Assembly (NCBI RefSeq): GCF_900103585.1
Contig: NZ_FNHV01000010.1
Coordinates: 266,607-330,606, forward strand
Length of the DNA: 64,000 nucleotides
Direction: 5' to 3'
From: Streptomyces sp. cf386
GTDB lineage: Bacteria > Actinomycetota > Actinomycetes > Streptomycetales > Streptomycetaceae
Position 1 is the first letter of the stretch, and every line of letters starts with the position of its first letter. Shown here piece after piece: positions 34,861 through 43,155 of this stretch. The notes beneath the pieces were generated by a model. The model did not search any database. It worked only from the letters and a program-made list of their open reading frames with translations, and was not told the DNA's origin. The position numbers and the translations under genes were made by a program.

Positions 34861-36222
34861 CTACTTCGCCTGCTCGATGTCGGTGTCGATCTGCTTGGCG
34901 GTCTTCTCCAGACCGGCCTTGAGGTCCTTCACCTTGCCTGACTCGTACTGGTAGCCGAAGTCCTGAAGGGTCGTCTGGTACGTGGAGCCGTTGATGGAGG
35001 CCGGCGGGGTGTTCGAGTGGGTGTTCTGGGCGATCTCCAGGAACGTCTTGAAGCCGGGGTCCACCTTCAGGTCGGGCGACTTCAGGGCGGCGAACGTGGA
35101 CGGCACGTTGTGGATGGCGTTGGCGAAGGAGACGACGGCCTCGGTGTCGGTCGTCAGGTACTTCACCAGCTCCCAGGCGGCGTTCTGCTTCTCGCTCTGC
35201 GGGGCGATGCCGATGATGGTGCCGGAGAGGAAGCCCTTGCCGTACTCGTCGACCTCGTCGTCGGCGACGGGCATCGGGGCGGTGCCGATCTCGAAGTCGG
35301 TCCCGGCGTCCTTCGCCATGCCGAGCCGCCACTCGCCGTCGAGCTGCATGGCCACCTGGCCGGTCTGGAACGGGTGCTTGGCGCCCCACTCGTCACCGAA
35401 GGTGTTGCGGTACTTCTCCAGCTTCTCGAAGCCGCCGAGGTCGCCCACCAGCTTCTTCTGGTACGTGAACATCTCGGCGAAGGCCGGGTCCTTGGCGATG
35501 CTGGACTTGCCGTCCTTGTCGAAGTAGGCGTGGTCCCACTGGGACATGTAGTGGTCCACGACCGTCTCGTAGCCGTGGTACGTCGGCATGAAGCCGAGCT
35601 GCTCGTAGCTGTCGCCCTTGGTCTTCGTCAGCTTCTTCGCGACCTCCGCGAACTCCGACCAGGTCTTCGGCGGGGACGTGATGCCGGCCTTCTCGAAGGC
35701 GTCCTTGTTGTAGTAGAGGCCGTAGGCGTCGCCCAGCAGCGGCAGGGCGCAGCGGGTGCCCTCGAACTGGGTGTAGTCCAGCATCGGCTTCGGGATGATC
35801 TTGTCGAGGTCGAGCTTCGACTTCTCGATGAAGGGCTTGAGGTCGAGGAAGGCGCCGGAGGAGCAGAACTTGCCGATGTTGGAGGTCGTGAACGACGACA
35901 CCACGTCGGGGCCGCTCGAACCGCCCGCGCGCAGCGCCTGGTTGAGCTTGTCGTCGTTGATGTTGCCGACGACCTTCACCGTGATGTTCGGGTGGGCCTT
36001 CTCGAAGCGGTCGACGTTCGCCTGGATCGCCTTGACCTCGGCGGGCGCGCTCCAGCCGTGCCAGAAGGTGATCGTCGTCTTGGCGTTGGGGTCGTCGGTG
36101 GCGCCGGACTCCGACTGGCCGGTACAGGCCGTGGCGAGCAGGGCCAGGGAGGCGGTGGCGGCGAGGGCGGCGGCCGTCTTGCGGGACGCTGAGGGTATGA
36201 CGTTCCAGGACTTTCCGGGCAT
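34861..36222 (-). CDS. csnE: extracellular sugar-binding lipoprotein, CsnE
   Basis: The 453-residue family 1 solute-binding protein has a lipoprotein signal with Cys33 (LLATAC). The mature part shows ITFWHGWSAPAEVKAIQANVDRFEK and TGQVAMQLDGEWRLG-type motifs of oligosaccharide binders. It captures chitosan oligosaccharides outside the membrane for CsnFG. ATG 36222 is preceded by GGGAGA at 7 nt; the upstream in-frame start at 36237 would overlap that site. A 145-bp gap separates it from csnR. Confidence 0.9.
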   Translation of the reverse strand: MPGKSWNVIPSASRKTAAALAATASLALLATACTGQSESGATDDPNAKTTITFWHGWSAPAEVKAIQANVDRFEKAHPNITVKVVGNINDDKLNQALRAGGSSGPDVVSSFTTSNIGKFCSSGAFLDLKPFIEKSKLDLDKIIPKPMLDYTQFEGTRCALPLLGDAYGLYYNKDAFEKAGITSPPKTWSEFAEVAKKLTKTKGDSYEQLGFMPTYHGYETVVDHYMSQWDHAYFDKDGKSSIAKDPAFAEMFTYQKKLVGDLGGFEKLEKYRNTFGDEWGAKHPFQTGQVAMQLDGEWRLGMAKDAGTDFEIGTAPMPVADDEVDEYGKGFLSGTIIGIAPQSEKQNAAWELVKYLTTDTEAVVSFANAIHNVPSTFAALKSPDLKVDPGFKTFLEIAQNTHSNTPPASINGSTYQTTLQDFGYQYESGKVKDLKAGLEKTAKQIDTDIEQAK

Positions 36223-36307
36223 GGCGAGGTCTCCCAAGGGTGGGACAGGGATGGGTGAGGGAAGGCGGGGGGTGATGGAGGCCGGCGTGTGACTGAGGCC
36301 GGGATGT

Positions 36308-36349
36308 GATCAAGGAGGTGGTGTTCAGGTGGAGTGGATCAAGGAGGTG
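36308..36349. repeat. direct repeat GATCAAGGAGGTG upstream of csnE
   Basis: Two exact 13-bp copies (36308-36320 and 36337-36349) lie 29 bp apart in the csnR-csnE gap. They read GATCAAGGAGGTG on the plus strand, opposite to the genes. No function is known. Confidence 0.8.
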
Positions 36350-36367
36350 ACTGACGGGGTCGTTTCG

Positions 36368-37579
36368 TCAGCGCGAGGTGTCGAAGACCTCGTCGCGAGT
36401 GGTCGCGAGCGCGCTCTCCAACGCGCCCCGCAGCACGGGGTGTTCACGGACGTCACCGACGACGAGCCGGGGCCTGGATGCGGCCAGCTCCTCCAGCTCG
36501 TCCTGGACGAGGGCGCGCAGCACCTCGCCGCCGGAGGTGAGGGAGGCGCCGCTGAGGACGACCAGTTCGGGGTCGAGGACGGAGACCAGGGAGGCCAGGC
36601 CGGTGGCCAGCCGGGTCGCGTAGGTCGACAGGAGCAGCCGGTGCAGGACCGTGTCCTCCGTGGCGGCCCGCTGGACGAGGGCGGCGGCGGTCTCGGCGTA
36701 GGAGCCCGACGGGATGTTCGTCATGCCGATCTCGAGTGCGAGTCGGGGGATCGCCTGGGAACCGGCGAGCTCCTGGTAGCCGCCACTGTTGGCTTTCGTT
36801 ACCTGACGGACCAGGGGTACGCCCGGAACCGGCAGGAAACCTACCTCGCCCGCGCCGCCGGTCCAGCCGCGGTGCAGGCGCCCGCCGAGGACCAGTGCGG
36901 CGCCGAGGCCGCCCTCGTTCCACAGCAGTACGAAGTCCTCGTGGCCTCGGGCCGCGCCGAGTCGTTGCTCGGCCACCGCTGCGAGGTTGACGTCGTTCTC
37001 GTACTCGACCGGCATCGGCAGGGCGGCCGCGACTTCGTCGAGCAGCGCGGGGGTGTGCCAGCCGGGGAGGTGGGAGGCGTAGCGCAGCCGGCCCGTGTTG
37101 GGGTCGAAGGCGCCGGGGGTGCCGATGACGAGCCGGTGGACGTCGTCGCGGGCGAGGCCCGCCGCCTTCACCGCGCCGTCCAGGGCGTCGGTGACCTGCC
37201 GTACGACGGGATGGGCCGGGCGTCTGCCGGGGGTGGGCAGTTCGTACGACCCGACCGTACGGCCGGTGATGTCGGCGACGGCGGCGAGGATGCGTTCGGG
37301 GGTGACATCGAGCCCGGCGGCGTATCCGGCGGTCGGATTGACCTCGTACAGCTGGGCGTTGGGGCCGGGTCGGCCCTCCGTCGTGCCGGTGGCCAGGACG
37401 AGGCCGGCGGCTTCCAGGCGGGCCAGCAGCTGGGAGGCGGTCGGCTTGGACAGGCCGGTGAGCTTGCCGATCCGCGTGCGGGACAGCGGCCCGTGCTCCA
37501 GGAGGAGATCCAGGGCGGCACGGTCGTTCATGGCGCGCAGGACGCGAGGGGTGCCCGGCGTACCGGCGTTTCCTGCCAT
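36368..37579 (-). CDS. csnR: ROK-family repressor, CsnR
   Basis: The protein has 403 residues. A winged HTH (about 18-65) reads LLEHGPLSRTRIGKLTGLSKPTASQLLARLEAAG, followed by a ROK actin-fold domain. Unlike Mlc/NagC it lacks the Cys-x-Cys-Gly-x-x-Gly-Cys zinc cluster, and the ExGH sugar-contact His is replaced (GEVGF). CsnR represses the csn genes and chitosanase through an AGGAAAGTTTCCT palindrome, which is present at 37653-37667 upstream. ATG 37579 is used; an in-frame start at 37639 would add 20 unconserved residues. It is first in the operon csnR-E-F-G-H-K. Confidence 0.87.
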   Translation of the reverse strand: MAGNAGTPGTPRVLRAMNDRAALDLLLEHGPLSRTRIGKLTGLSKPTASQLLARLEAAGLVLATGTTEGRPGPNAQLYEVNPTAGYAAGLDVTPERILAAVADITGRTVGSYELPTPGRRPAHPVVRQVTDALDGAVKAAGLARDDVHRLVIGTPGAFDPNTGRLRYASHLPGWHTPALLDEVAAALPMPVEYENDVNLAAVAEQRLGAARGHEDFVLLWNEGGLGAALVLGGRLHRGWTGGAGEVGFLPVPGVPLVRQVTKANSGGYQELAGSQAIPRLALEIGMTNIPSGSYAETAAALVQRAATEDTVLHRLLLSTYATRLATGLASLVSVLDPELVVLSGASLTSGGEVLRALVQDELEELAASRPRLVVGDVREHPVLRGALESALATTRDEVFDTSR

Positions 37580-37652
37580 GGGGATCGACACCTGCCTTTC
37601 GGCTGACCAGCTTCTCAGCGATCTACGACGGAAGTCCATCCAGGATCACTGT

Positions 37653-37667
37653 TAGGAAAGTTTCCTA
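37653..37667. promoter_or_regulatory. CsnR operator
   Basis: TAGGAAA-G-TTTCCTA is a perfect 15-bp palindrome 74 bp upstream of csnR. It contains the exact AGGAAAGTTTCCT box described for the chitosanase/csn regulon of Streptomyces. It explains autorepression of csnR and control of the whole operon. Confidence 0.9.
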
Positions 37668-37739
37668 TCGACTGACGAGGAAGGTAAGCCCGACGGGAAG
37701 GCGGCGTCAAGAGTGGCCGTCCAGCAGGCAACGGAGTCG

Positions 37740-38996
37740 TTACCTGGAGGTGGTGTCCGGGGTGCCGTCGGGGGCGCTGTGGTGCGCCGCGGGCTCGTGC
37801 CGGGGGAGCAGGAGCGGGGTCGCGAGGAGCAGGGCGCCGGCGAGGGCGATCGCCGTACGGGGGCCGGTCAGAGCCGCGAGCAGGCCCCACAGTGCGGTCA
37901 TGGCGGCGGTCGTCGTCCGGCTCGTGACCGTCCATGCCGACAGGGTGCGGGTGATCCGGTCCGGTGGGGTCCGGTCCAGGCGGGTGGTGGCGAGTACCGG
38001 GTTGTAGATGGCCACGCAGGTGATCAGGCCGAACTCGACGACCATGACGAGGGCGAGGCCGGACGTGCCCGGGCCGACGAAGGCCAGGCCGACGGGCCAG
38101 CAGGCGCGCAGGGTGCCGAAGACGAGCAGGACCCGGTGGCGGCCGTGCCGGGCGACCAGGCGCCGGGACAGGCGGGAGCCCAGCAGGCCGCCCAGGCATG
38201 GCACGGCGAAGGCGAGGCCGTACTGCCAGGGGGTGAAGCCGAGGTGGCCGAGCATGAGGACGGCGAGCAGGGGGGCCGGCGCCATGATCAGGGCGTTGAC
38301 CAGGATCGTGTTGAGGAACAGCGGGCGCAGGGTGGGGTGGGTGAGGAGGTGCCGCCAGCCTGCCGGGAGGTCGCTCATCCGCAGGCCCGAGGGGGCGGCA
38401 GGGGAGGTCTGTTGCCTTTCCTTACCGCCGATCGCCCGGATCCCCAGCGCCGACAGCAGATAGCTGACCGCGTCCGCCAGCACCGTCGTCACGGGGCCGA
38501 ACACACCGACCGCCAGCCCGCCGAGCGGTGGCCCGAGCGCGGTGGCCGTCCACATCGTGGCCTCGAAGCGGCCGTTCGCCACCAGCAGGTCCTCGCGCGG
38601 CACGAGGGACTTCAGATACGCCCCGCTCGCCGCCATGAACGTGATGTCCGCCGCCGCGACCACCACCGACACCACCAGCAACTGACCGAGCCCGAGCCCG
38701 CCCAGCGCGAACGCGGCCGGGATGCTCAGCAGGGCGGCGCACCTGAGCAGGTCCGCCACGACCATCACCGGCCGCTTCCGGCGGACCTCCACCCACGCCC
38801 CGAGCGGCACCGCCACCAGCGCCCCCACCGCGAGCCCCGAGGCCGCCAGCAACGCCACCTCGGTCGCCCCGGCGTGCAGGACGAGGACCGCGATCAGCGG
38901 CAACGCGTCGAAGGCCAGCCGCGTCCCGAACGTACTGACCCCGTACGCCGCCCACAGCCACCCGAAGTCCCGCCCCAGCGACCGCCTGTCCGTCAT
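37740..38996 (-). CDS. MFS transporter
   Basis: The 418-residue protein has 12 predicted membrane helices and the motif-A-like PLGAWVEVRRKRPVMV after helix 2. It resembles Streptomyces macrolide/drug exporters of the MFS_3 type. The substrate is unknown. It diverges from a LysR-type gene whose 126-bp promoter region holds an ACAACC-N3-GGTTGT site, so it is probably controlled by that regulator. Confidence 0.85.
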   Translation of the reverse strand: MTDRRSLGRDFGWLWAAYGVSTFGTRLAFDALPLIAVLVLHAGATEVALLAASGLAVGALVAVPLGAWVEVRRKRPVMVVADLLRCAALLSIPAAFALGGLGLGQLLVVSVVVAAADITFMAASGAYLKSLVPREDLLVANGRFEATMWTATALGPPLGGLAVGVFGPVTTVLADAVSYLLSALGIRAIGGKERQQTSPAAPSGLRMSDLPAGWRHLLTHPTLRPLFLNTILVNALIMAPAPLLAVLMLGHLGFTPWQYGLAFAVPCLGGLLGSRLSRRLVARHGRHRVLLVFGTLRACWPVGLAFVGPGTSGLALVMVVEFGLITCVAIYNPVLATTRLDRTPPDRITRTLSAWTVTSRTTTAAMTALWGLLAALTGPRTAIALAGALLLATPLLLPRHEPAAHHSAPDGTPDTTSR

Positions 38997-39090
38997 GCCC
39001 AGCCCACCCCAGCCCCAACCTCACGTTGACCGGAGCCATCCAAGCCAGAGGCGATTCCCTGGATCAAACAACCGATCGGCGTCCACCCTC

Positions 39091-39105
39091 ACAACCAGAG
39101 GTTGT
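39091..39105. promoter_or_regulatory. LysR operator candidate
   Basis: ACAACC-aga-GGTTGT is a perfect 6-bp inverted repeat with a 3-nt centre, in the region between the divergent MFS and LysR genes. It ends 18 bp before the LysR start. Dyad symmetry and place fit a LysR autoregulatory site. Confidence 0.5.
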
Positions 39106-39122
39106 ACGCCTACGATGACGCC

Positions 39123-40055
39123 GTGGACCTCGCAGCCGTGCGCACCTTCGTCGCCGTGGCGGACGAAGGCCGGTTCCAGGACGCCGCCGCGACCCTGTCG
39201 ATCACCCAGCAGGCCGTCTCCAAGCGCATCGCCGTGCTGGAGAAGCGTCTCGGGGTGCGTCTGTTCACCCGTGCCGCACAGGGCGCCCGGCTCACCATCG
39301 ACGGGCAGGCGTTCCTGCCCCACGCGCGTGCCCTCCTCCAGGCCGAGGAACGGGCCGTCGCCTCCGTGCGGCCCGGCAGCCGCGCCCTGCGTGTCGACGT
39401 GATCGGCCGGCGGCTCGGCCCGGCGGTCCTGCTGCGCGGCTTCCACCGCGCCCACCCCGACACCGACCTCGACGTCCTGACCCTCTTCGACGTCGACGCG
39501 GCCGTCGCCGCCCTGCGCGCCGGCACGATCGACGCGTCGTTTCGATTCGTTCACCCCGGGCCCGCGCGGCAGCTGCCCGACGGCATCGAGGCCGTCCATG
39601 TGTACGACGAGCCGGTACAACTTCTGACCGGACCGGGGCACGCCTTCGCGGCCGCCCGCACTGTGACACCCGCCCGGCTCGCCGGGCACCGGATCTGGAT
39701 GCCCGGCATCGTCGAGGGCACCGAATGGGCCGCCTACTACGCCGCCCTCGCCGCCGAGTTCGGGCTCACCATCGAGGCGACCGGGCCCGACTTCGGCACC
39801 GAGCCGCTCCTCGACACGATCGCCGACTCCGCCGTACTGGCCACCTTCGTCGGCGCGGACACCCGCCTGGTCTGGCCCGCCGACCAGGACCTGCGCCGCA
39901 TCCCGCTCCACCACCCGACCCCGGTCTACCCGCACTCCCTGCTCTGGCGCGCCGACAACCCGCACCCCACGCTCACGGCACTCCGCGCCCACCTCACCGC
40001 GACTCGGACCGGGCACCGGGAGACGGAGATCTGGACGCCGGCCTGGGCGCGGTGA
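39123..40055 (+). CDS. LysR-family transcriptional regulator
   Basis: The protein has 310 residues. The N-terminal HTH (about 1-60) reads LAAVRTFVAVADEGRFQDAAATLSITQQAVSKRIAVLEKRLG, followed by a periplasmic-binding-like effector domain. The GTG at 39123 is preceded by TACGAT (39111-39116) at 6 nt and no ribosome site, so a leaderless mRNA is likely. It probably controls the divergent MFS transporter. Confidence 0.88.
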   Translation: MDLAAVRTFVAVADEGRFQDAAATLSITQQAVSKRIAVLEKRLGVRLFTRAAQGARLTIDGQAFLPHARALLQAEERAVASVRPGSRALRVDVIGRRLGPAVLLRGFHRAHPDTDLDVLTLFDVDAAVAALRAGTIDASFRFVHPGPARQLPDGIEAVHVYDEPVQLLTGPGHAFAAARTVTPARLAGHRIWMPGIVEGTEWAAYYAALAAEFGLTIEATGPDFGTEPLLDTIADSAVLATFVGADTRLVWPADQDLRRIPLHHPTPVYPHSLLWRADNPHPTLTALRAHLTATRTGHRETEIWTPAWAR

Positions 40056-40163
40056 CCGGTGTTGCGGCCGACTGTGACCAGTCATGGCACAGGTCCGATA
40101 GGTCATGGCGCAGTTCTGATCGTTCGAGGCATGGCCCTGATCGGTCGCCGCTAGGCTGCGCTG

Positions 40164-40424
40164 ATGCCGCGTGACCGTCGCCGTTCGCTGCTCGCCCTCG
40201 CCTCGCTCGCCGTGATCCTCGTGGGTGTGTCCTTCGTCTTCTGGGCGACGCGGCCCGTGCCGCACGGCGAGTGCCTGGTGGCCTACTCCCGTGTCTCCGG
40301 CGTGGGCAGCCCGCCGCCGACCGCGGATGAGCTGGAGGAGATCGCCCGGCGGGGCTACGAGGAAGCCATCGCCGACGGGCGGTGCGAGCCGCCGTGGCCG
40401 CGGTGGCGCGGGTGGGTCGACTGA
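40164..40424 (+). CDS. small membrane-anchored protein
   Basis: The 86-residue protein has one N-terminal membrane helix (about 9-28, LLALASLAVILVGVSFVFWA) and a short hydrophilic outside domain with two Cys residues (in GECLVAYS and GRCEPPW). The family is not recognised. ATG 40164 has no Shine-Dalgarno, but TAGGCT at 40152-40157 lies 6 nt upstream, again pointing to a leaderless mRNA. It converges with the mechanosensitive channel gene across a strong hairpin. Confidence 0.65.
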   Translation: MPRDRRRSLLALASLAVILVGVSFVFWATRPVPHGECLVAYSRVSGVGSPPPTADELEEIARRGYEEAIADGRCEPPWPRWRGWVD

Positions 40425-40458
40425 GGCACGCGCCGCCCGCTGCCCGCACGCACAGCGC

Positions 40459-40484
40459 GGGGGCGCGCAGACCTGCGCGCCCCC
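40459..40484. terminator. bidirectional terminator between small membrane protein and MscS genes
   Basis: GGGGGCGCGCAG and CTGCGCGCCCCC pair over 12 bases with a minimal loop. It is located between convergent genes ending at 40424 and 40516. Confidence 0.75.
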
Positions 40485-40515
40485 TACCTGGTACGTCTGA
40501 CCCCGCCCCGCGGGG

Positions 40516-41610
40516 CTACTTCGTCACGCTCGGCGGTGCCAGCGGTGTCGCCGCCTGGGCCTGTGGCGAGGACGTGTTGGAGTACGCCGACGGGGCCGCC
40601 ATGCCTGCCGTCGGGTCGGTCGCGGCCTCCTCCTCCAGGGTGAGGGGGGCGCGGCCGACGATCGGGATGTCGGCGGCGTCGAAGGCGCGCTTGATGCGCC
40701 AGCGCAGTTCGCGTTCGATGGTGAGGGCCTTGCCGGGCATGGTCTTCGCCGAGACGCGGACGACCATCGAGTCCAGCAGCACGCTGTCCAGGCCGAGGAC
40801 CTCGATCGGGCCCCAGAGGAGCTCGTTCCAGGGCTCCTCCTTGCTCATCGCCTCGCCGACCTCGTTCAGTACGGCCTTCACGCGGTCGAGGTCCTCGGAG
40901 GGGCGGACCGTGACGTCCACGCCCGCCGTGGACCAGCCCTGCGAGAGGTTGCCGATGCGCTTGATCTCGCCGTTGCGGACGTACCAGATCTCGCCGTTGT
41001 CGCCGCGCAGCTTGGTCACGCGCAGGCCGACCTCGACGACCTCGCCGGAGGCGACGCCCGCGTCGATGCTGTCGCCGACGCCGTACTGGTCCTCCAGGAT
41101 CATGAACACCCCGGAGAGGAAGTCGGTGACCAGGTTGCGGGCGCCGAAGCCGATCGCCACGCCCGCCACACCGGCGGAGGCGAGCAGCGGGGCCAGATTG
41201 ATGTCGAAGGCGGACAGGACCATCAGGGCGGCCGTGCCCATGATCAGGAAGCTGGCCACCGAGCGCAGGACCGAGCCGATCGCCTGGGAGCGCTGACGGC
41301 GGCGCTCCACATTGACCAGGAGGCCGCCGATGGCCGTGCCGTCCACCGCCTGCACGGTGCGGTTCATCCGGTCTATGAACTTGGTGATCGCCCGCCGGAT
41401 CAGCACTCTCAGCACTGCCGCTATGGCCAGGATCAGCAGGACCCTCAGACCTATCGCGAGCCAGGTCGACCAGTTCTGCTCGACCCAGCTGGCGGCCTGG
41501 GTCGCGCTCTCCTGAGCGTCCTGGACCGTGGGAACCGAGGGCGTCTCGCTCTCCGAGGGAGACGGCGACGGCGTCGAACCGACGGCCAGGAGAAGGGCGG
41601 GCAAGGACAC
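40516..41610 (-). CDS. small-conductance mechanosensitive channel (MscS family)
   Basis: The 364-residue protein has an exported-side N-terminus, then helices near 55-80 and 120-145. The pore helix and following beta domain show the family pattern LASAGVAGVAIGFGARNLVTDFLSGVFMILEDQYGVGD. It opens on membrane tension to release solutes under hypo-osmotic shock. GTG 41610 is chosen because GGAGGT lies 7 nt upstream. The C-terminal tail is Ala/Pro-rich. Confidence 0.88.
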   Translation of the reverse strand: MSLPALLLAVGSTPSPSPSESETPSVPTVQDAQESATQAASWVEQNWSTWLAIGLRVLLILAIAAVLRVLIRRAITKFIDRMNRTVQAVDGTAIGGLLVNVERRRQRSQAIGSVLRSVASFLIMGTAALMVLSAFDINLAPLLASAGVAGVAIGFGARNLVTDFLSGVFMILEDQYGVGDSIDAGVASGEVVEVGLRVTKLRGDNGEIWYVRNGEIKRIGNLSQGWSTAGVDVTVRPSEDLDRVKAVLNEVGEAMSKEEPWNELLWGPIEVLGLDSVLLDSMVVRVSAKTMPGKALTIERELRWRIKRAFDAADIPIVGRAPLTLEEEAATDPTAGMAAPSAYSNTSSPQAQAATPLAPPSVTK

Positions 41611-41936
41611 GGCGGGTACCTCCAGTGCAGCGGCCCGCCCCACCGGCAGATGGTCAGGTGGTCAAGGTCACGAAAAGGTCACCGGTGGGGCAGGTCCACC
41701 ACACTATCGGGGTGTCGTGTGTGGATCGACGCCATGTTCGAGGGAGGAAACGTGCCCACCCGGGGATGAACTGGTGGGATGAAGCGTTCATCGTCCGGGG
41801 GATGGATTGAGATGTGGTTGAAAACACTCCCAGCCCGTTACCGGGACATGGTGGCGCTTTCACCAGGCAAGAGGGGAGACTGACTACAGATCGTCCCGGC
41901 GCGAGCCACGCGCCGCCGACGCCCAAGGAGGCATCC

Positions 41937-42473
41937 GTGCCGCATGTCCTGGTCCTCAACGCGTCGTACGAGCCACTCGGCGTCGTACCGCTCCGCCGCG
42001 CGCTCGTCCTCGTCCTCGAGAACAAGGCCGTTTCCCTCGAGGAGTCCGGCGCCTTTATGCACAGCGCAACCGTCACAGTCCCCGCACCCAGCGTGGTCCG
42101 GCTCAAGCGATTCGTCCGGGTTCCCTATCGGGGGCCCGTTCCTCTTACCCGCAGGGCGCTCTTCGCGCGCGACGGGGGCCGGTGCATGTACTGCGGTGGC
42201 GTCGCAACCAGCGTCGACCATGTCATTCCGCGCAGCCGCGGGGGCAAGCACGTCTGGGACAACGTGGTGGCGTCCTGCCGCCGCTGCAACCACGTGAAGG
42301 CCGACCGACATCTGTTCGAGATCGGCTGGCGGCTGCGCCACAAACCCGCCCCACCCACCGGTCTCGCCTGGCGCATCATCGGCACCGGGCATAGGGACCC
42401 GCGCTGGCTGCCGTACTTGCAGCCGTTCGGCGCGGAGGACGCCATGGCCCGGATCGACGGCATTTCCGCCTGA
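41937..42473 (+). CDS. HNH endonuclease
   Basis: The 178-residue protein has an HNH core with CMYCGG, SVDHVIPRSRGGKHVWDNVVASCRRCNHVKADR, giving the zinc-binding CxxC pairs and catalytic His. The N-terminal VLVLNASYEPLGVVPLRRALVLVLENKA segment is typical of the widespread actinobacterial HNH family. The physiological DNA target is unknown. GTG 41937 has AAGGAGG at 5 nt. Confidence 0.9.
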   Translation: MPHVLVLNASYEPLGVVPLRRALVLVLENKAVSLEESGAFMHSATVTVPAPSVVRLKRFVRVPYRGPVPLTRRALFARDGGRCMYCGGVATSVDHVIPRSRGGKHVWDNVVASCRRCNHVKADRHLFEIGWRLRHKPAPPTGLAWRIIGTGHRDPRWLPYLQPFGAEDAMARIDGISA

Positions 42474-42546
42474 CGATTCGGGCTTTCGCATACCCGGTGT
42501 CTCCGGGGCTCCGCGGTCAGGCCGTGGGGCCCCAGCACGGGATGTC

Positions 42547-43155
42547 TCAGTCGCGCGCCCCCTCCGCCCGCGCGCCCCGCAGGACATACGTCACTCCGCC
42601 CACGCCGAAGGCGACGAGCGCCACCACCCATGCGTCCCGCTCCCCGGCCGGCTGCACCAGCCATGCCCACAGCGGCACCGTGGCCCCGTGCAGGGCGGAG
42701 GCGCCCAGATACACCGCGCTGACATACCCGAAGACCGGCAGCCAGCTCAGCCGGGCGCCGAGCAGGACGGCCGCGGTCGCGGTGAGGCCGGTGCAGCCGA
42801 GGATGTTGCGGATCATGGCCGGCGGGCCGAAGAAGGACGGGTGTCCGAGGACGGCCCACGGCAGCAGGGCCGCGGCCAGCGCGGTGAGCGCCAGCAGATG
42901 GATCAGACGGCGCCGCCACCAGGGACGGACGGCCGTACGGTCCAGTTCGTCGGAGGCCGTGTACAGGCTCGTGCCGATCACCGCGCCCGCGAACAGCGGG
43001 GCCAGCGCGATCACCGGCACCCTGCGGTCCGGGTCCAGATAGGCGTCCAGGCCGTGCGCGGCCCAGACCGCGAGGGCGGCTGTCGCGGCGAGGGCGGCGA
43101 CCGTGCGCGGGAGGGCGCGCGAGCGGGCGTACAGGAGCGGGCCGGACGTCGTCAC
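42547..43155 (-). CDS. integral membrane protein
   Basis: The 202-residue protein has about six predicted helices, starting with RTVAALAATAALAVWAAHGLDAYL. No family was recognised. GTG 43155 overlaps the stop of the upstream ABC membrane gene (GTGA), so it is the last gene of the sigma/anti-sigma/ABC operon and probably another membrane part of that transporter. Confidence 0.8.
   Translation of the reverse strand: MTTSGPLLYARSRALPRTVAALAATAALAVWAAHGLDAYLDPDRRVPVIALAPLFAGAVIGTSLYTASDELDRTAVRPWWRRRLIHLLALTALAAALLPWAVLGHPSFFGPPAMIRNILGCTGLTATAAVLLGARLSWLPVFGYVSAVYLGASALHGATVPLWAWLVQPAGERDAWVVALVAFGVGGVTYVLRGARAEGARD

Noticed and set aside
37653..37667. DasR (GntR) site
   Set aside because: The palindrome is AGGAAAGTTTCCT with a single central G, which fits the ROK/CsnR box and not the ACTGGTCTAGACCA-like DasR element.
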